NCBI RefSeq assembly: GCF_003258315.1
Contig: NZ_CP030032.1
Location: 224,001-288,000, forward strand
DNA from: Bradymonas sediminis
GTDB taxonomy: Bacteria > Myxococcota_A > Bradymonadia > Bradymonadales > Bradymonadaceae
Direction: 5' to 3'
Length of the DNA stretch: 64,000 nt
Within the stretch, counting starts at the first letter, position 1. Each line of letters begins with the position of its first letter. Below the pieces are notes generated by a model. The model worked only from the letters and a program-made list of their open reading frames with translations. It did not search any database and was not told where the DNA came from. Of the stretch, positions 37,843-46,646 are shown in pieces. A program made the position numbers and the translations under genes.

Positions 37843-40224
37843 ATGCCAGAAGAGACACAACAACTCGGGCGATACGAGCTCATCAAGCGCATCGCTGTGG
37901 GCGGGATGGGGGTGATCTACCTGGCCAAATCCCGCGGGGCGGGGGGCTTTGAGAAGACGGTTATTATCAAGAAGATCCTCGAGCACCTGGCCGATGAGCC
38001 CGAGTTTATCACCAAATTTCTCGACGAGGGGCGCACCGTTGTGCACCTCACCCACGGCAATATCGTGCCCGTCTTCGATATGGGCTCGCAGGGCGGTGAG
38101 TATTTTATCGCCATGGAATACCTGCCCGGGCGCGACCTGCGCGACGTGCTTAAGCGCCTGCGCGATAGCGGGGAGCTGATGCCGATGTCGCTGGCGGTGT
38201 TCATCGCCATCGAGGCATGCAAGGGCCTGGACTACGCGCATCGTTGCACCGGCGAGGACGGCCAGCCCCTGGGGATTGTGCACCGGGATGTCAGCCCGTC
38301 GAATATCCTGATTTCGCGCGACGGTGAGGTCAAGATCATCGACTTCGGCATCGCCCGGGCGACCGGCCGGGTGGCCAAGACCATGACCGGGCGGATTCAG
38401 GGGAAGGTCTGCTATATGAGCCCGGAGCAGGCCACCGGCAAGTCGGTCGACAGCCGCAGCGACATCTTCTCGATGGGCGTGGTGCTCTACGAGATGCTCA
38501 CCGGGGTGCGGGTATTTCAGGGCGATAGCGACCTGCAGAGCCTGGACTATGTGCGCCAATGCGAGGTCGCGCCGCCGAGCAGCATCAACCCGGAGATTCC
38601 GCCCGAGCTGGACGCCATCGTGCTGCGCGCGCTGGTCGCCGACCGCCAGGCGCGCTACCAGAGCATCGAGAAGTTGCACGTGGCGCTGCTGGAGTGGCTC
38701 TACGGGCGCGGGCGCGCGGTCACCAGCCAGCAATTGGCCGAGTTCGCCGGCGAGCTGTTTCCCGAGGGGTTTGAGCGCAGCGAATTGCGCCGCGCGCGTG
38801 ACCCGTCGAGCCTTGGCTCCTCGGAGGTTGAGCCCGCCCGGCTTAACCTCGACGACGCCCTCAACGCCGAATTCGCGAAGTTGGGCGCGCTCGATACCCT
38901 CGAGCAGCACAGCCAGTGCACCGCCTCGGCCCAGATCGACCCGCTGAGCCTGACCGCTGATAAGACCGGCGAGCAGACGCCCGCCCCGCCCGCGCCGACC
39001 GCGGACCCGCAGCGCGACGCGCTCGATGATGCGCCTGAGATTGCTGATGAATCCGACGAGCAGGAATCCGGCGACGCGCCCTCGGCGTCGCATCTGCTCG
39101 TGGACCCCGCGCCCGCGCCAAATGGCGAGCGCGGCTTTAAGCGCTGGATGTTTGTCGCCCTGCTTGTGGGGAGCGTGGTCGGCGTGGCGGGGCTCTATTT
39201 CTTTTTGCTCAATGACCAGGGGACGGTCGAAATTCGCACCGAGCCGCCCGGCGCGAGCATCCGGGTCGACGGGGTGAAGGTGTCGGGGGCGACCACGCCG
39301 CATACCCTGGAGCTGCAGGCCGGTGAGCATATCATCGACCTTCGAAAAGATGGTTTTGTTGAGCAAAATTTGTCGCTGAAGGTGGGCGCGGGAGAACGCC
39401 TCGTGTTGGACGGCGACACCATCGTGTTGCGCCCGCTGGTGGCGGGACCCGGAGGCGTGCGGCAGGCGTGGATCACCGCGACCCCGGATGACGCCACGAT
39501 CACGATCGATAACGGGGCGCGCGTGGAGCGCGGGCAGGCGAAGATCAAGGTCGCGCCCGACGCGCAGGTGCTGGTTTCGGTGAGCCATCCGGGGTGTGAG
39601 ACCCGCAATGAGGTGGTTACCTATGAGCGGGCCAGCCGGGCGCTGCCGGTCGAGTTGGAGTGCGACGCTCCCGACGCGGGCCAGGCCCCGGCCGATGCTG
39701 CTTCGCGCGCCGCGCGCCCCGACGCACCGGGGCAGGGCGGCGCGAATACCGTCGTAGACAAGCCGACTTCGTCGCCCGAAAGAACCGGCGCGACCTTCAC
39801 TACGCTTCGCTTTCTTAGCGAGCCCCCGGGCGCCAAATTCAAGCTCGACGGCGAGCCGGTTGAAGGCGCCGTTCGGCTGAAAGTGGGGCGCGACCTTCGG
39901 CTCGAGGCAGCGCTCGCCGGGTATAAGCCCGCGCAGAAGACCCTGCGCGTCAGCCGCGCCATGGGGGGGACCTATCGAGTGAAGTTGGAGAAGGCGCCGG
40001 CCGGCTGCGTGTTGATCCGGCCGCGCGCCGGCCAGCAGGTCGAAGTCGTCATCGACGGCGACTCGGTGGGGCGCACCGCCGGCGCACGTTTTGACGTGCC
40101 CGCCGGCGCCCATAAGGTGGAGCTTGTGTGGGGCGACAAATCCCGCAGCGTCTATGATATAACGGTGTCGCCCGGCGATGCCTGCACCGGCCCTCTCGGG
40201 TTTGAGCCCGCGCCAACCCCATAA
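37843..40224 (+). CDS. Membrane Ser/Thr protein kinase with extracytoplasmic PEGA repeats
   Basis: 793 residues from the ATG at 37843 (GGAAGGG upstream). The kinase domain (about 10-285) has IAVGGMGVIYLAK, the Lys of VIIKKIL, catalytic HRDVSPSN (Asp149), IIDFGIAR and CYMSPEQATG. A disordered acidic region follows, then one membrane helix (about 435-456, WMFVALLVGSVVGVAGLYFFLL). The extracytoplasmic part has PEGA-type domains: GTVEIRTEPPGASIRVDG, a related ITATPDDATITIDNG and FLSEPPGAKFKLDG. PEGA is thought to contact surface or cell-wall components. The neighbouring FHA-activator gene, 116 bp downstream on the same strand, may be its partner; FHA binds phosphothreonine. Confidence 0.9.
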   Translation: MPEETQQLGRYELIKRIAVGGMGVIYLAKSRGAGGFEKTVIIKKILEHLADEPEFITKFLDEGRTVVHLTHGNIVPVFDMGSQGGEYFIAMEYLPGRDLRDVLKRLRDSGELMPMSLAVFIAIEACKGLDYAHRCTGEDGQPLGIVHRDVSPSNILISRDGEVKIIDFGIARATGRVAKTMTGRIQGKVCYMSPEQATGKSVDSRSDIFSMGVVLYEMLTGVRVFQGDSDLQSLDYVRQCEVAPPSSINPEIPPELDAIVLRALVADRQARYQSIEKLHVALLEWLYGRGRAVTSQQLAEFAGELFPEGFERSELRRARDPSSLGSSEVEPARLNLDDALNAEFAKLGALDTLEQHSQCTASAQIDPLSLTADKTGEQTPAPPAPTADPQRDALDDAPEIADESDEQESGDAPSASHLLVDPAPAPNGERGFKRWMFVALLVGSVVGVAGLYFFLLNDQGTVEIRTEPPGASIRVDGVKVSGATTPHTLELQAGEHIIDLRKDGFVEQNLSLKVGAGERLVLDGDTIVLRPLVAGPGGVRQAWITATPDDATITIDNGARVERGQAKIKVAPDAQVLVSVSHPGCETRNEVVTYERASRALPVELECDAPDAGQAPADAASRAARPDAPGQGGANTVVDKPTSSPERTGATFTTLRFLSEPPGAKFKLDGEPVEGAVRLKVGRDLRLEAALAGYKPAQKTLRVSRAMGGTYRVKLEKAPAGCVLIRPRAGQQVEVVIDGDSVGRTAGARFDVPAGAHKVELVWGDKSRSVYDITVSPGDACTGPLGFEPAPTP

Positions 40225-40340
40225 GCACCGCCACGAGATTTGCCAGCGAAATCAGCCCTTGGATGCCTCGATGGTTTAAGGTCCGGGGCTTTTGCGCTAA
40301 GGCATTGTTTTTCCCCCTGAGTTCTTGAGGAAATCAGTCA

Positions 40341-41729
40341 ATGAGCGACACGACCAGAACCGTTTTTTTAGATAGTGGCGAGCAATTACTCGAGCTGCAA
40401 AAATACCAGCTGCGCGTGGTGGGCGGCGAGGGCGAGCACGCCCAGGCCCATGTCTTTGAGGCGCGAAAGGTTCAGATCGGCAGCTCCCCCGAGAATGACC
40501 TGGTGCTCGATGACCCGGCGGTGAGCCGCTTTCACGCGGTGATCGAGGTCGATGAGCGCGGGTATTTGCTGCGCGATACCGGCTCGAAGAACGGCACCTT
40601 CGTGGGCAAGCTGGGGGTGCGCGAGATCTATCTGAGCGACGGTTGTGTGTTCCGGGTCGGAAATACCGAGGTCAACTTCACGATCACCGAGGTCCCGGCC
40701 GAGGTTCATTTCTCCAATAAAACGCACTTTGGCAAGATGCTCGGCGGCAGCCTGGTGATGCGCGAGATGTTCTCGATGCTCGAGCGGGTCGCGCCCACCG
40801 ACGCCACGGTGTTGATCGAAGGCGAGTCGGGGACCGGCAAGGAGTTGGTCGCCGAGGCGCTGCACGCGCATAGCGCGCGAAAAGACGGGCCGTTTATCGT
40901 CATCGATTGCTCGGCCATCGCGCGCGATCTTATCGAGTCGGAGCTCTTCGGGCATATCAAGGGGGCGTTCACCGGCGCGACAGGCACCCGCCAGGGCGCG
41001 TTCGAGGCGGCCGACGGCGGCACGCTTTTCCTCGATGAGCTCGGGGAGTTGGACCGCGATCTGCAGCCGAAGCTTTTGCGCGCCCTGGAGAAGCGCGAGA
41101 TCAAACCGGTCGGCAGCAACACCACGATCAAGACCAATGTGCGGGTGGTCGCCGCCACCAACCGCCGCCTCATCCACGAGGTCAAAGAGGGTAATTTCCG
41201 CGAAGACCTCTATTTCAGGCTCGCCGTGATCAAGGTCGAGATGCCGCCGCTTCGCGAGCGCCCGGAGGATATCCCGGTGCTGGTCGAGCATTTCCTGGGC
41301 GCCGCCAACGAGATGGCGGGGCGCGACGGGGTGGACGTGAGCTATAAGACCATGGAGAAGCTCAAGCGCCACAGGTGGCCGGGCAACGTGCGGGAGCTCA
41401 AGAATTTCGTGGAGCGCGCGGTGCTGTTAACCCACGGCGACCAGATCGAGACGCGCTTTTTGCAGAGCCGCGAGCCGGTCGATGAGAAGCCGCCGGTGGT
41501 GCTGGAGTCGGCCGCCTCGATGGCAGGCCTGGCCCTGGAGCAGGGCCTGCCGTTTAAGGACGCGAAGAACCGGCTGATCGAGGAATTTGAGAAGAGCTAT
41601 TGGATGCGGCTTCTGGAGCAGAGCGACGGCAATGTCTCCGAGGCAGCGCGCATCGCAGGCGTGCACCGAAAGAGCGTCGAATATATTCTGAAGAAGCTTG
41701 ATATCTCGCGCGACGACCTCGGCAGCTAA
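40341..41729 (+). CDS. FHA-domain sigma-54-dependent transcription activator
   Basis: 462-residue bacterial enhancer-binding protein. N-terminal FHA domain (about 28-115) with IGSSPENDLVLDDPAVSRFHAVIE and GSKNGTFVG, the phosphothreonine-recognition signature, in place of the usual receiver domain. The AAA+ domain has Walker A GESGTGKE (161-168), the sigma-54 contact loop GAFTGA (208-213), DGGTLFLDEL and REDLYFRLAV. A Fis-type helix-turn-helix (GNVSEAARIAGVHRKSVEYILKKL) ends the protein. It presumably reads kinase signals, most simply from the PEGA kinase upstream. The GAFTGA loop is intact, so it should engage sigma-54. Confidence 0.92.
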   Translation: MSDTTRTVFLDSGEQLLELQKYQLRVVGGEGEHAQAHVFEARKVQIGSSPENDLVLDDPAVSRFHAVIEVDERGYLLRDTGSKNGTFVGKLGVREIYLSDGCVFRVGNTEVNFTITEVPAEVHFSNKTHFGKMLGGSLVMREMFSMLERVAPTDATVLIEGESGTGKELVAEALHAHSARKDGPFIVIDCSAIARDLIESELFGHIKGAFTGATGTRQGAFEAADGGTLFLDELGELDRDLQPKLLRALEKREIKPVGSNTTIKTNVRVVAATNRRLIHEVKEGNFREDLYFRLAVIKVEMPPLRERPEDIPVLVEHFLGAANEMAGRDGVDVSYKTMEKLKRHRWPGNVRELKNFVERAVLLTHGDQIETRFLQSREPVDEKPPVVLESAASMAGLALEQGLPFKDAKNRLIEEFEKSYWMRLLEQSDGNVSEAARIAGVHRKSVEYILKKLDISRDDLGS

Positions 41730-41741
41730 GGCCGAGGTCGT
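41713..41741. terminator. Hairpin across the activator's stop codon
   Basis: A perfect 11-bp stem (ACGACCTCGGC at 41713-41723, complement at 41731-41741) spans the stop codon, between convergent genes. No T run follows, so termination activity is uncertain. Confidence 0.4.
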
Positions 41742-41767
41742 GCGTTGATGAGGGTGTGGGGCGGGGG

Positions 41768-42469
41768 CTATTTTTTGAAGCGAATGCCCCAGACCCGCCA
41801 GAGCGCCTCGGCGGCGATATTCGGGCTCATCTTCGAGACGCCGACGGTGCGATCGGGGAAGACGATCGGGATCTCCAGCAGGCGATAGCCGCGCTTATAG
41901 GCGCGGTATTTCATCTCGATCTGGAAGACGTAGCCCGAGGCCTCGACCCGTTCGATGTCGATATCGCGCAGCACCCCGGCGCGCCAGGCGACGAAGCCGG
42001 CGGTCAGGTCCTGCACATCAATCCCGAGGATCGTGCGCGCGTAGATGCCCCCGCCGCGCGAGATCACCTTGCGCACCACGCCCCAGTCCTCGGTGCCTCC
42101 GCCGGCGACGTAGCGCGACCCCACCACGACATCGTATTTCTCGAGCTGAGCGATCATCTCCGGCAGGTATTTGGGCTGGTGGCTGAAGTCCGCGTCCATC
42201 TCGATGATATAATCGTAGCCCGCGTCCAGCCCCCACTCGAAGCCGGCGATATACGCCTTGCCCAGGCCGGCCTTTTCCTTGCGATGCAGCACATGAATGC
42301 GCGGGTCGGCGGCGGCCAACTCGTCGGCGATATCTCCGGTGCCGTCGGGGGAGTTATCGTCGATGACCAGCACATGAACCTCCGGCACCACCTTGGCGAT
42401 GGCCGCGATGATCGGGCGGATATTCTCGGCTTCATTATAGGTCGGCATGCAGATCAGCGTTCGCGGCAT
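41768..42469 (-). CDS. Polyprenol-phosphate mannosyl/glycosyl transferase (GT2, DPM1-like)
   Basis: 233 residues; the ATG at 42469 has GGAG 5 bases upstream, better than an in-frame GTG two codons earlier. GT-A fold motifs: MPTYNEAENI, LVIDDNSPDGT, EMDADFSHQP (metal DxD), then VGSRYVAGGG and the ISRGGGIYARTILGIDVQDLTAGF segment typical of dolichol/polyprenol-phosphate mannose synthases. It has no C-terminal membrane helices, as in the DPM1-type soluble form. The product would be a lipid-linked sugar donor for periplasmic glycosylation. Confidence 0.9.
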   Translation of the reverse strand: MPRTLICMPTYNEAENIRPIIAAIAKVVPEVHVLVIDDNSPDGTGDIADELAAADPRIHVLHRKEKAGLGKAYIAGFEWGLDAGYDYIIEMDADFSHQPKYLPEMIAQLEKYDVVVGSRYVAGGGTEDWGVVRKVISRGGGIYARTILGIDVQDLTAGFVAWRAGVLRDIDIERVEASGYVFQIEMKYRAYKRGYRLLEIPIVFPDRTVGVSKMSPNIAAEALWRVWGIRFKK

Positions 42470-42627
42470 AGACACTCCAAATAGCTCCGCCCGGGGCGGT
42501 TCAATACAAATAAATAATAGTGCGATTCGCGCGAATACGGCAAATATTGGCGCCCGCGTGCTCGCGATTATTATGGCGTGTCAAACGCAAAGCAAGCCCG
42601 CAATCGAGAAGACTTGCTCGTCGGCGA

Positions 42628-43590
42628 TTACTCGGCCGGGGCGTCGGCGCTCGAAGCCTCGTGATGGTAGGCGGCGGCGGGGGGATCGGATTGATTCGCG
42701 GCGACCAAGAGCCCCGCAGCGAGCGGCGTGGCGACCAGCGCCGCGCTCGCCAGCGCTGCGCGCCAGGAGGTCATTCGCTTGATCGGGTTTTGCCCGCTCA
42801 CCCACAGCATCAGCGGCGAGGCGGCGACGAGCAAGGTGGCGAGGGTCTGGGGGTGATTTAGGGCATCGGCGAAGGCCGGGACGTCGGCGCTTGTGAAATA
42901 GCCGTAGGCGAGCAGCGCGCTAAATAGCAGGCCGAAGACGGTGCTGCCGCCACGTGATACCCGAAGCCCCGGGCGAAGCCACGCGACGACGAGCGTCGCG
43001 GTCGCGGCCGCCGTCATCACACCCATCAATTGGCCGACGCGCGCGCTTCCCGTGAGCACCAATACTGCCGCGCCGCCGGCGCTCATCAAGGTCATCGCAA
43101 GGGGAACCATCGCCCCGGGACGCTCTTGGGCGGCGCGATCCAGCGCGTTCATCAGCGCGTTGCTCCCGAGCGTCAGCCCGCCGAGCCATATCCAGGCGCT
43201 CGCCCCGTCCCAATGGTGCTCGACCATAAACCCGAGGGTCAGCCGGAAGGTCAGCAGCGCGAGCCCCAGGCGAAGCGCTGCGCGCAGGCCGTCATTCGTG
43301 TGGCGAATACCCTCGATGACCCCGACCCCCACGGCCACCAACGCCATATAAAAGAGCCAATGCATCGCGTTGCCCGGCAGGAAGTCTGGGGCCCCGACAA
43401 GCGCCAGGAAGCCTGCGCCGAAGGCCAGCCCGAAGCCGCTGGCCGCGGCCCAGGGGCGCACGCCCGGGGGCGCGTCATCGCTGCGGTCTTCTTTGCCTGC
43501 GATAAGCGCGCCGATAAGTAGCGCGATCCCCATGACCAGGGCGGGCAAGATACCCCCAAAAAAGAGCTGCGCTGCGATGAAGTCCATCAT
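42628..43590 (-). CDS. Polytopic membrane protein, unknown function
   Basis: About 320 residues from the ATG pair at 43588-43590 (MMDFIAAQ). A longer TTG-start frame to 43632 is possible but runs into a hairpin. At least nine hydrophobic helices are separated by short loops (GILPALVMGIALLIGALIAG; GAFLALVG; AIGVIEGI etc.), with a Ser/Ala/His-rich C-terminal tail. No transporter signature is recognised. It follows the YceI gene and its terminator on this strand and precedes the glycosyltransferase gene by about 150 bp. Confidence 0.62.
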   Translation of the reverse strand: MMDFIAAQLFFGGILPALVMGIALLIGALIAGKEDRSDDAPPGVRPWAAASGFGLAFGAGFLALVGAPDFLPGNAMHWLFYMALVAVGVGVIEGIRHTNDGLRAALRLGLALLTFRLTLGFMVEHHWDGASAWIWLGGLTLGSNALMNALDRAAQERPGAMVPLAMTLMSAGGAAVLVLTGSARVGQLMGVMTAAATATLVVAWLRPGLRVSRGGSTVFGLLFSALLAYGYFTSADVPAFADALNHPQTLATLLVAASPLMLWVSGQNPIKRMTSWRAALASAALVATPLAAGLLVAANQSDPPAAAYHHEASSADAPAE

Positions 43591-43626
43591 TGAATCCGGG
43601 GCGGGCGTCGAAAAAAATCGAGCTTT

Positions 43627-43670
43627 AAACAAAGGTGCGCCGCGCGGTCAATAGCCCCGCGCGGCGCACC
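43627..43670 (-). terminator. Rho-independent terminator of the YceI gene
   Basis: A perfect 14-bp GC stem (43634-43647 and 43657-43670; arms GGTGCGCCGCGCGG and complement). On the minus strand it is followed by TTTGTTT, a fitting T-rich tail, so it should stop transcription from the YceI gene before the membrane-protein gene. Confidence 0.75.
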
Positions 43671-43694
43671 TCTTCGAAGCAATGAAAGCGGGGC

Positions 43695-44333
43695 TTATTT
43701 CGCTTCTTGCACGCTCTCGATGGAGAGAATCAGCTTCACGTTATCGCTGATGCCGCCGCCGACCATAAAGTCCATGCCGAAGTCGGTGCGGTTGATGTTG
43801 AACGTCGTGTAGAAGCCGCGCGTGACGGTTCCCTTGGGGTCGGTCATCGAGCCGGTCATCTGCACGATCGTGCTGACCTCTTTGGTCTGGCCATGAATGC
43901 TCAGGTCGCCGGTAACCGTAAAGGTGTTGGCGCCGCGCTTCTTCACCGAGGTGCTCTTAAAGGTCATCTTCGGGAATTGCTTGACGTCGAAGAAGTCCGC
44001 ACTCTTAAGATGGGCATCGCGCTTGGCGTTTCCAGTGCTGACGGTGTCGGTGAGGACTTCGACGTTGAAGCTCATCTTCTCGGGGTTGGCCGGGTCGTAT
44101 TTGATCTCACCCGATTTGCCGTAGAACTCGCCGAACACATAGGCCGAGTTCTTATGCTTGACGCGGAAGAGCATATTCGAGTGCACCGGGTCGACCTTAA
44201 GGGTCTCGGCTTTCTGCTCGGCGACCTTCTGCTGGGGGGCGGCCTCTTGGGCAAACGTGGTGCTGCCCATGCCAATCAGAAGGCTCGCGGACAGAAGGCT
44301 CGTGGCGATGAGTTTGAATTTGGAAGTCTTCAT
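43695..44333 (-). CDS. yceI: YceI-family periplasmic lipid-binding protein
   Basis: 212 residues with a signal peptide (LIATSLLSASLLIGMGSTTFA). The YceI lipocalin-like fold is seen in VDPVHSNMLFRVKH (the usual DxxHSxxxFxVKH opening), VSTGNAKRDAHLKSADFFDVKQFPKMTF, and LSIHGQTKEVS with the final MDFMVGGGISDNVKLILSIE. The family binds polyisoprenoid or other lipids in the periplasm. A GGAG stands before the ATG. A role in polyprenol handling next to a polyprenol glycosyltransferase is possible but may be chance. Confidence 0.92.
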   Translation of the reverse strand: MKTSKFKLIATSLLSASLLIGMGSTTFAQEAAPQQKVAEQKAETLKVDPVHSNMLFRVKHKNSAYVFGEFYGKSGEIKYDPANPEKMSFNVEVLTDTVSTGNAKRDAHLKSADFFDVKQFPKMTFKSTSVKKRGANTFTVTGDLSIHGQTKEVSTIVQMTGSMTDPKGTVTRGFYTTFNINRTDFGMDFMVGGGISDNVKLILSIESVQEAK

Positions 44334-44797
44334 AGGTCTACTCCAGGTGTGAAAATAAAAATAAATAAGACCATCTTGGCCGTCGTGGGCTTGGATGTTC
44401 GAACCCGCACGAGGGTTTCAAATAGATTGTTTCGAGCCCGCATTTTGTCAGCGAAGTGCTCGAAAATCGAGACGAATTCGGGATGCGTGCGACTTCTCGA
44501 CTTTAGGTCCAAGCGTTGCTATAAGCGCAGCGCAAATCGGGCCGAGCGGAAATTTCCGCGAGACCTCGCATGTCATCCAAACGTCTGACGAATAAGTCTT
44601 CGAAAGAAAAATTGAATTAATTTGCTTCACGAATACTTATAGGAGCGCGGACGTTTTGGCCATCGCGTAAAATCGATTTGCGAGACCTGACTTTCGTCTG
44701 GGCCCTCAACAGCCCGACTTGATTCGATATTCCTTAATCACAAACAATTGCTCGAACCAAGCCTGAAAAGGTTGAGCACCGCCGAAGAGTTGTAGCT
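44334..44797. other. Divergent intergenic region, no gene seen
   Basis: 464 bp between divergent yceI and panD starts, A+T-richer than the genes. I saw no hairpin with a T run, no convincing promoter pair, and no small ORF with a ribosome site and coding look. It must hold the promoters for both genes. Confidence 0.4.
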
Positions 44798-45205
44798 ATG
44801 CTCCGTAAAATGATGCGCAGTAAAATTCACCGTGCCACCGTCACCCACGCCGACCTCGACTACGAAGGGAGCGTGACGATCGACGTAGACCTCCTCGAGG
44901 CGGCGGACATTATTCCTTATGAGTGGATCTGCATCTGGAACTGCACCCAGGGTACCCGCCTTGAGACCTACGTGATCCCGGGCGACCGCGGCTCCGGCGT
45001 GATCTGCGTCAACGGCGCAGCGGCTCACCTCAACGCGCCCGGCGACATCGTCATCCTCTGCACCTACGTGCAGATGGAAGACGAGCAAGCGCGCAAGCAC
45101 CACGGAAAATGCGTGCGCGTGACCGCCGACAATAAGTTGCTGGGCATCGAGCCCGAGATTGCCGGCCCGCGCATGCCCGCCAAATACGACGCAGAATCCC
45201 TCTGA
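44798..45205 (+). CDS. panD: Aspartate 1-decarboxylase
   Basis: Makes beta-alanine for pantothenate and CoA from aspartate. The 135-residue proenzyme has the family opening ([21 protein letters not shown]) and the self-cleavage pair Gly24-Ser25, whose Ser becomes the catalytic pyruvoyl group; that numbering agrees with the usual PanD and supports the start at 44798. [22 protein letters not shown] and [14 protein letters not shown] complete the core. The dus gene begins 10 bp after its stop, so the two are likely co-transcribed. Confidence 0.95.
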   Translation: MLRKMMRSKIHRATVTHADLDYEGSVTIDVDLLEAADIIPYEWICIWNCTQGTRLETYVIPGDRGSGVICVNGAAAHLNAPGDIVILCTYVQMEDEQARKHHGKCVRVTADNKLLGIEPEIAGPRMPAKYDAESL

Positions 45206-45215
45206 GCACCACGAT

Positions 45216-46289
45216 ATGGGCATCTCATTCGACAATTTAGCGCCGCCCCGATGGGGCGGTGAGGTGCCCGACCGCGTCGAGCGCCCAGCCTGTCGGCTGG
45301 GCCCCGACCTGGTGATCGACCCACCGGTGGTTCTGTCTCCGATGGCGGCGGTCACCAACCCCCCGTTTCGCATGATTTGCCGCGAAATGGGCGCCGGCAT
45401 GGTCGTCACCGAGATGATCCATGCGCGCCTTCTGCTCGAAGGCGATGAGCGCACCCTCCAATTTCTCGATCTTCGAAAGAACGAACATCCCGTGGGCGTC
45501 CAGCTCTTTGGCAACGACCCGGTCATGCTCGCCGAGGCCGCCGCGCGCGTGGTGGAAGAGGGCGCCGACTCGGTCGACCTGAATATGGGGTGCCCGATGA
45601 AGAAGATCGTGACGAGCGGCTGCGGCGCCGGCCTGCTCAAGAACACCGATCTCATCTACGAAATTTTTAAGACCATGGGCGACGCGGTTGACGTGCCGCT
45701 CACCGGCAAGATCCGCGCGGGCTGGGAAGACAGCAACGCGGTCGACGTCGGCCTTGCCATGCAAGACGCCGGCGCGAGCGCCGTGACTATTCACGGGCGA
45801 ACCCGCGGCGAGATGTACGACGGCCACGCCGACCTCGGCGTCATCGCTGAGCTTAAGCGCGCCGTCGACCTGGTCGTCATCGGCAACGGCGACGTGCGCG
45901 ACTGGCAATCCGCCCGGCGCATGTTCCACGCCACCAATTGTGACGCGGTCATGGTCGCGCGCGGGGCGCTTGGCAACCCCTGGGTGTTCCGCGAGATCAA
46001 AGCCGACCTCGACGGGCTCGCGATTCCCGCGCCGCCCGACCTCGACGACCGCCGCCGCGTGCTCACCCGGCATGTCGAGCTTTATGTCGAGACCTTCGGC
46101 GTCGAGCGCACGACCTTCGAGATCCGCAAGCACCTGCTGTGGTATTTCCGCGGCAGCGCCGGCGAGAAGGTGCTGCGCAAGGCGTTGCGCGGGCTCAAGA
46201 CCCAGGCGGATATCCTCGAGGCGTTGGACGCCGCGTGCGAGGCGTGTCGCCTCGCCTCCCCAGAACCCCCCATACAAGCATCCAGCTAG
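45216..46289 (+). CDS. dus: tRNA-dihydrouridine synthase
   Basis: Flavoenzyme reducing uridine to dihydrouridine in tRNA D-loops. 357 residues from the ATG at 45216; the longer frame from 45159 overlaps panD. The TIM barrel shows LSPMAAVTNPPFR, NMGCPMKKIVTSGCGAGLLK with the catalytic Cys, KIRAGW, VTIHGRTRGEMYDG and VIGNGDV; the C-terminal helical domain follows. The pattern is DusB-like (DusB/Nif3-type bacterial). A tail rich in Pro/Ser leads into the repeat area. No fis gene follows as in E. coli. Confidence 0.93.
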   Translation: MGISFDNLAPPRWGGEVPDRVERPACRLGPDLVIDPPVVLSPMAAVTNPPFRMICREMGAGMVVTEMIHARLLLEGDERTLQFLDLRKNEHPVGVQLFGNDPVMLAEAAARVVEEGADSVDLNMGCPMKKIVTSGCGAGLLKNTDLIYEIFKTMGDAVDVPLTGKIRAGWEDSNAVDVGLAMQDAGASAVTIHGRTRGEMYDGHADLGVIAELKRAVDLVVIGNGDVRDWQSARRMFHATNCDAVMVARGALGNPWVFREIKADLDGLAIPAPPDLDDRRRVLTRHVELYVETFGVERTTFEIRKHLLWYFRGSAGEKVLRKALRGLKTQADILEALDAACEACRLASPEPPIQASS

Positions 46290-46318
46290 GCCCCAGAACC
46301 CACCAAATAGGCAATCAA

Positions 46319-46565
46319 CTAAGCCCCCAGGCGCAGCCTGGGGGCTGGCCGCGTCCAGCGGCCGGGGGCCGTCGCGAACCTGCAAAGTCGTTGCTACACG
46401 ACGTTGTGAACTTGCAAAGGGGTCGGTTCGCGGTGGTTGCGGATCGGCAAAGTGGTCGGTTCGCGGTGCGCCAGTCCAGCGAAGCGGTCCCCAGTGGAAC
46501 GAACTAAGCCCCCAGGCGCAGCCTGGGGGCTGGCCGCGTCCAGCGGTCGGGGGCCGTCGCGAACC
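46319..46565. repeat. Intergenic repeat: 62-bp direct repeats around a hairpin
   Basis: Two copies (46319-46380 and 46504-46565) of a 62-bp unit differ at one base. Each contains a perfect 11-bp stem AGCCCCCAGGC/GCCTGGGGGCT with a GCA loop, followed by GGCCGCGTCCAGCGG and GGGGGCC. The unit's reverse complement is almost the same as 5071-5130, so this is a dispersed family. Between the copies lies a unit containing two GGTCGGTTCGCGG words (46421-46467), the complement of the GAGCCGACC words of the first block. No gene is supported in 46290-46590. Confidence 0.85.
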
Positions 46566-46590
46566 AGGACAACTCAACAAACCCGAATAG

Positions 46591-46632
46591 AAAAGGGCCC
46601 GAGACTTCAAAAGTCTCGGGCCCTTTTTCAGG
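46591..46632. terminator. Strong bidirectional rho-independent terminator
   Basis: Perfect 17-bp stem (46591-46607 and 46611-46627, AAAAGGGCCCGAGACTT and complement) with loop CAA, A run before and T run after. It lies between the convergent dus and the FG-GAP gene and can stop both. Confidence 0.93.
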
Positions 46633-46646
46633 TCAAGCCGGTTGGA

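Noticed and set aside
37496-37858. Small ORF in the divergent gap before the PEGA kinase
   Set aside because: Arg/Ser-rich, no ribosome site and no recognisable fold.
37669-40113. 814-residue ORF antisense to the PEGA kinase
   Set aside because: It mirrors the codon bias of the kinase gene, has Arg/His/Ala-rich composition and no domain; the forward frame has full kinase motifs.
41713-41741. Strong intrinsic terminator after the FHA activator
   Set aside because: The stem is perfect but has no T tract on either side, so it is listed only as a hairpin.
45237-46610. 457-residue ORF antisense to dus and the repeats
   Set aside because: Reading frame covers repeat and dus antisense, no coding signature.
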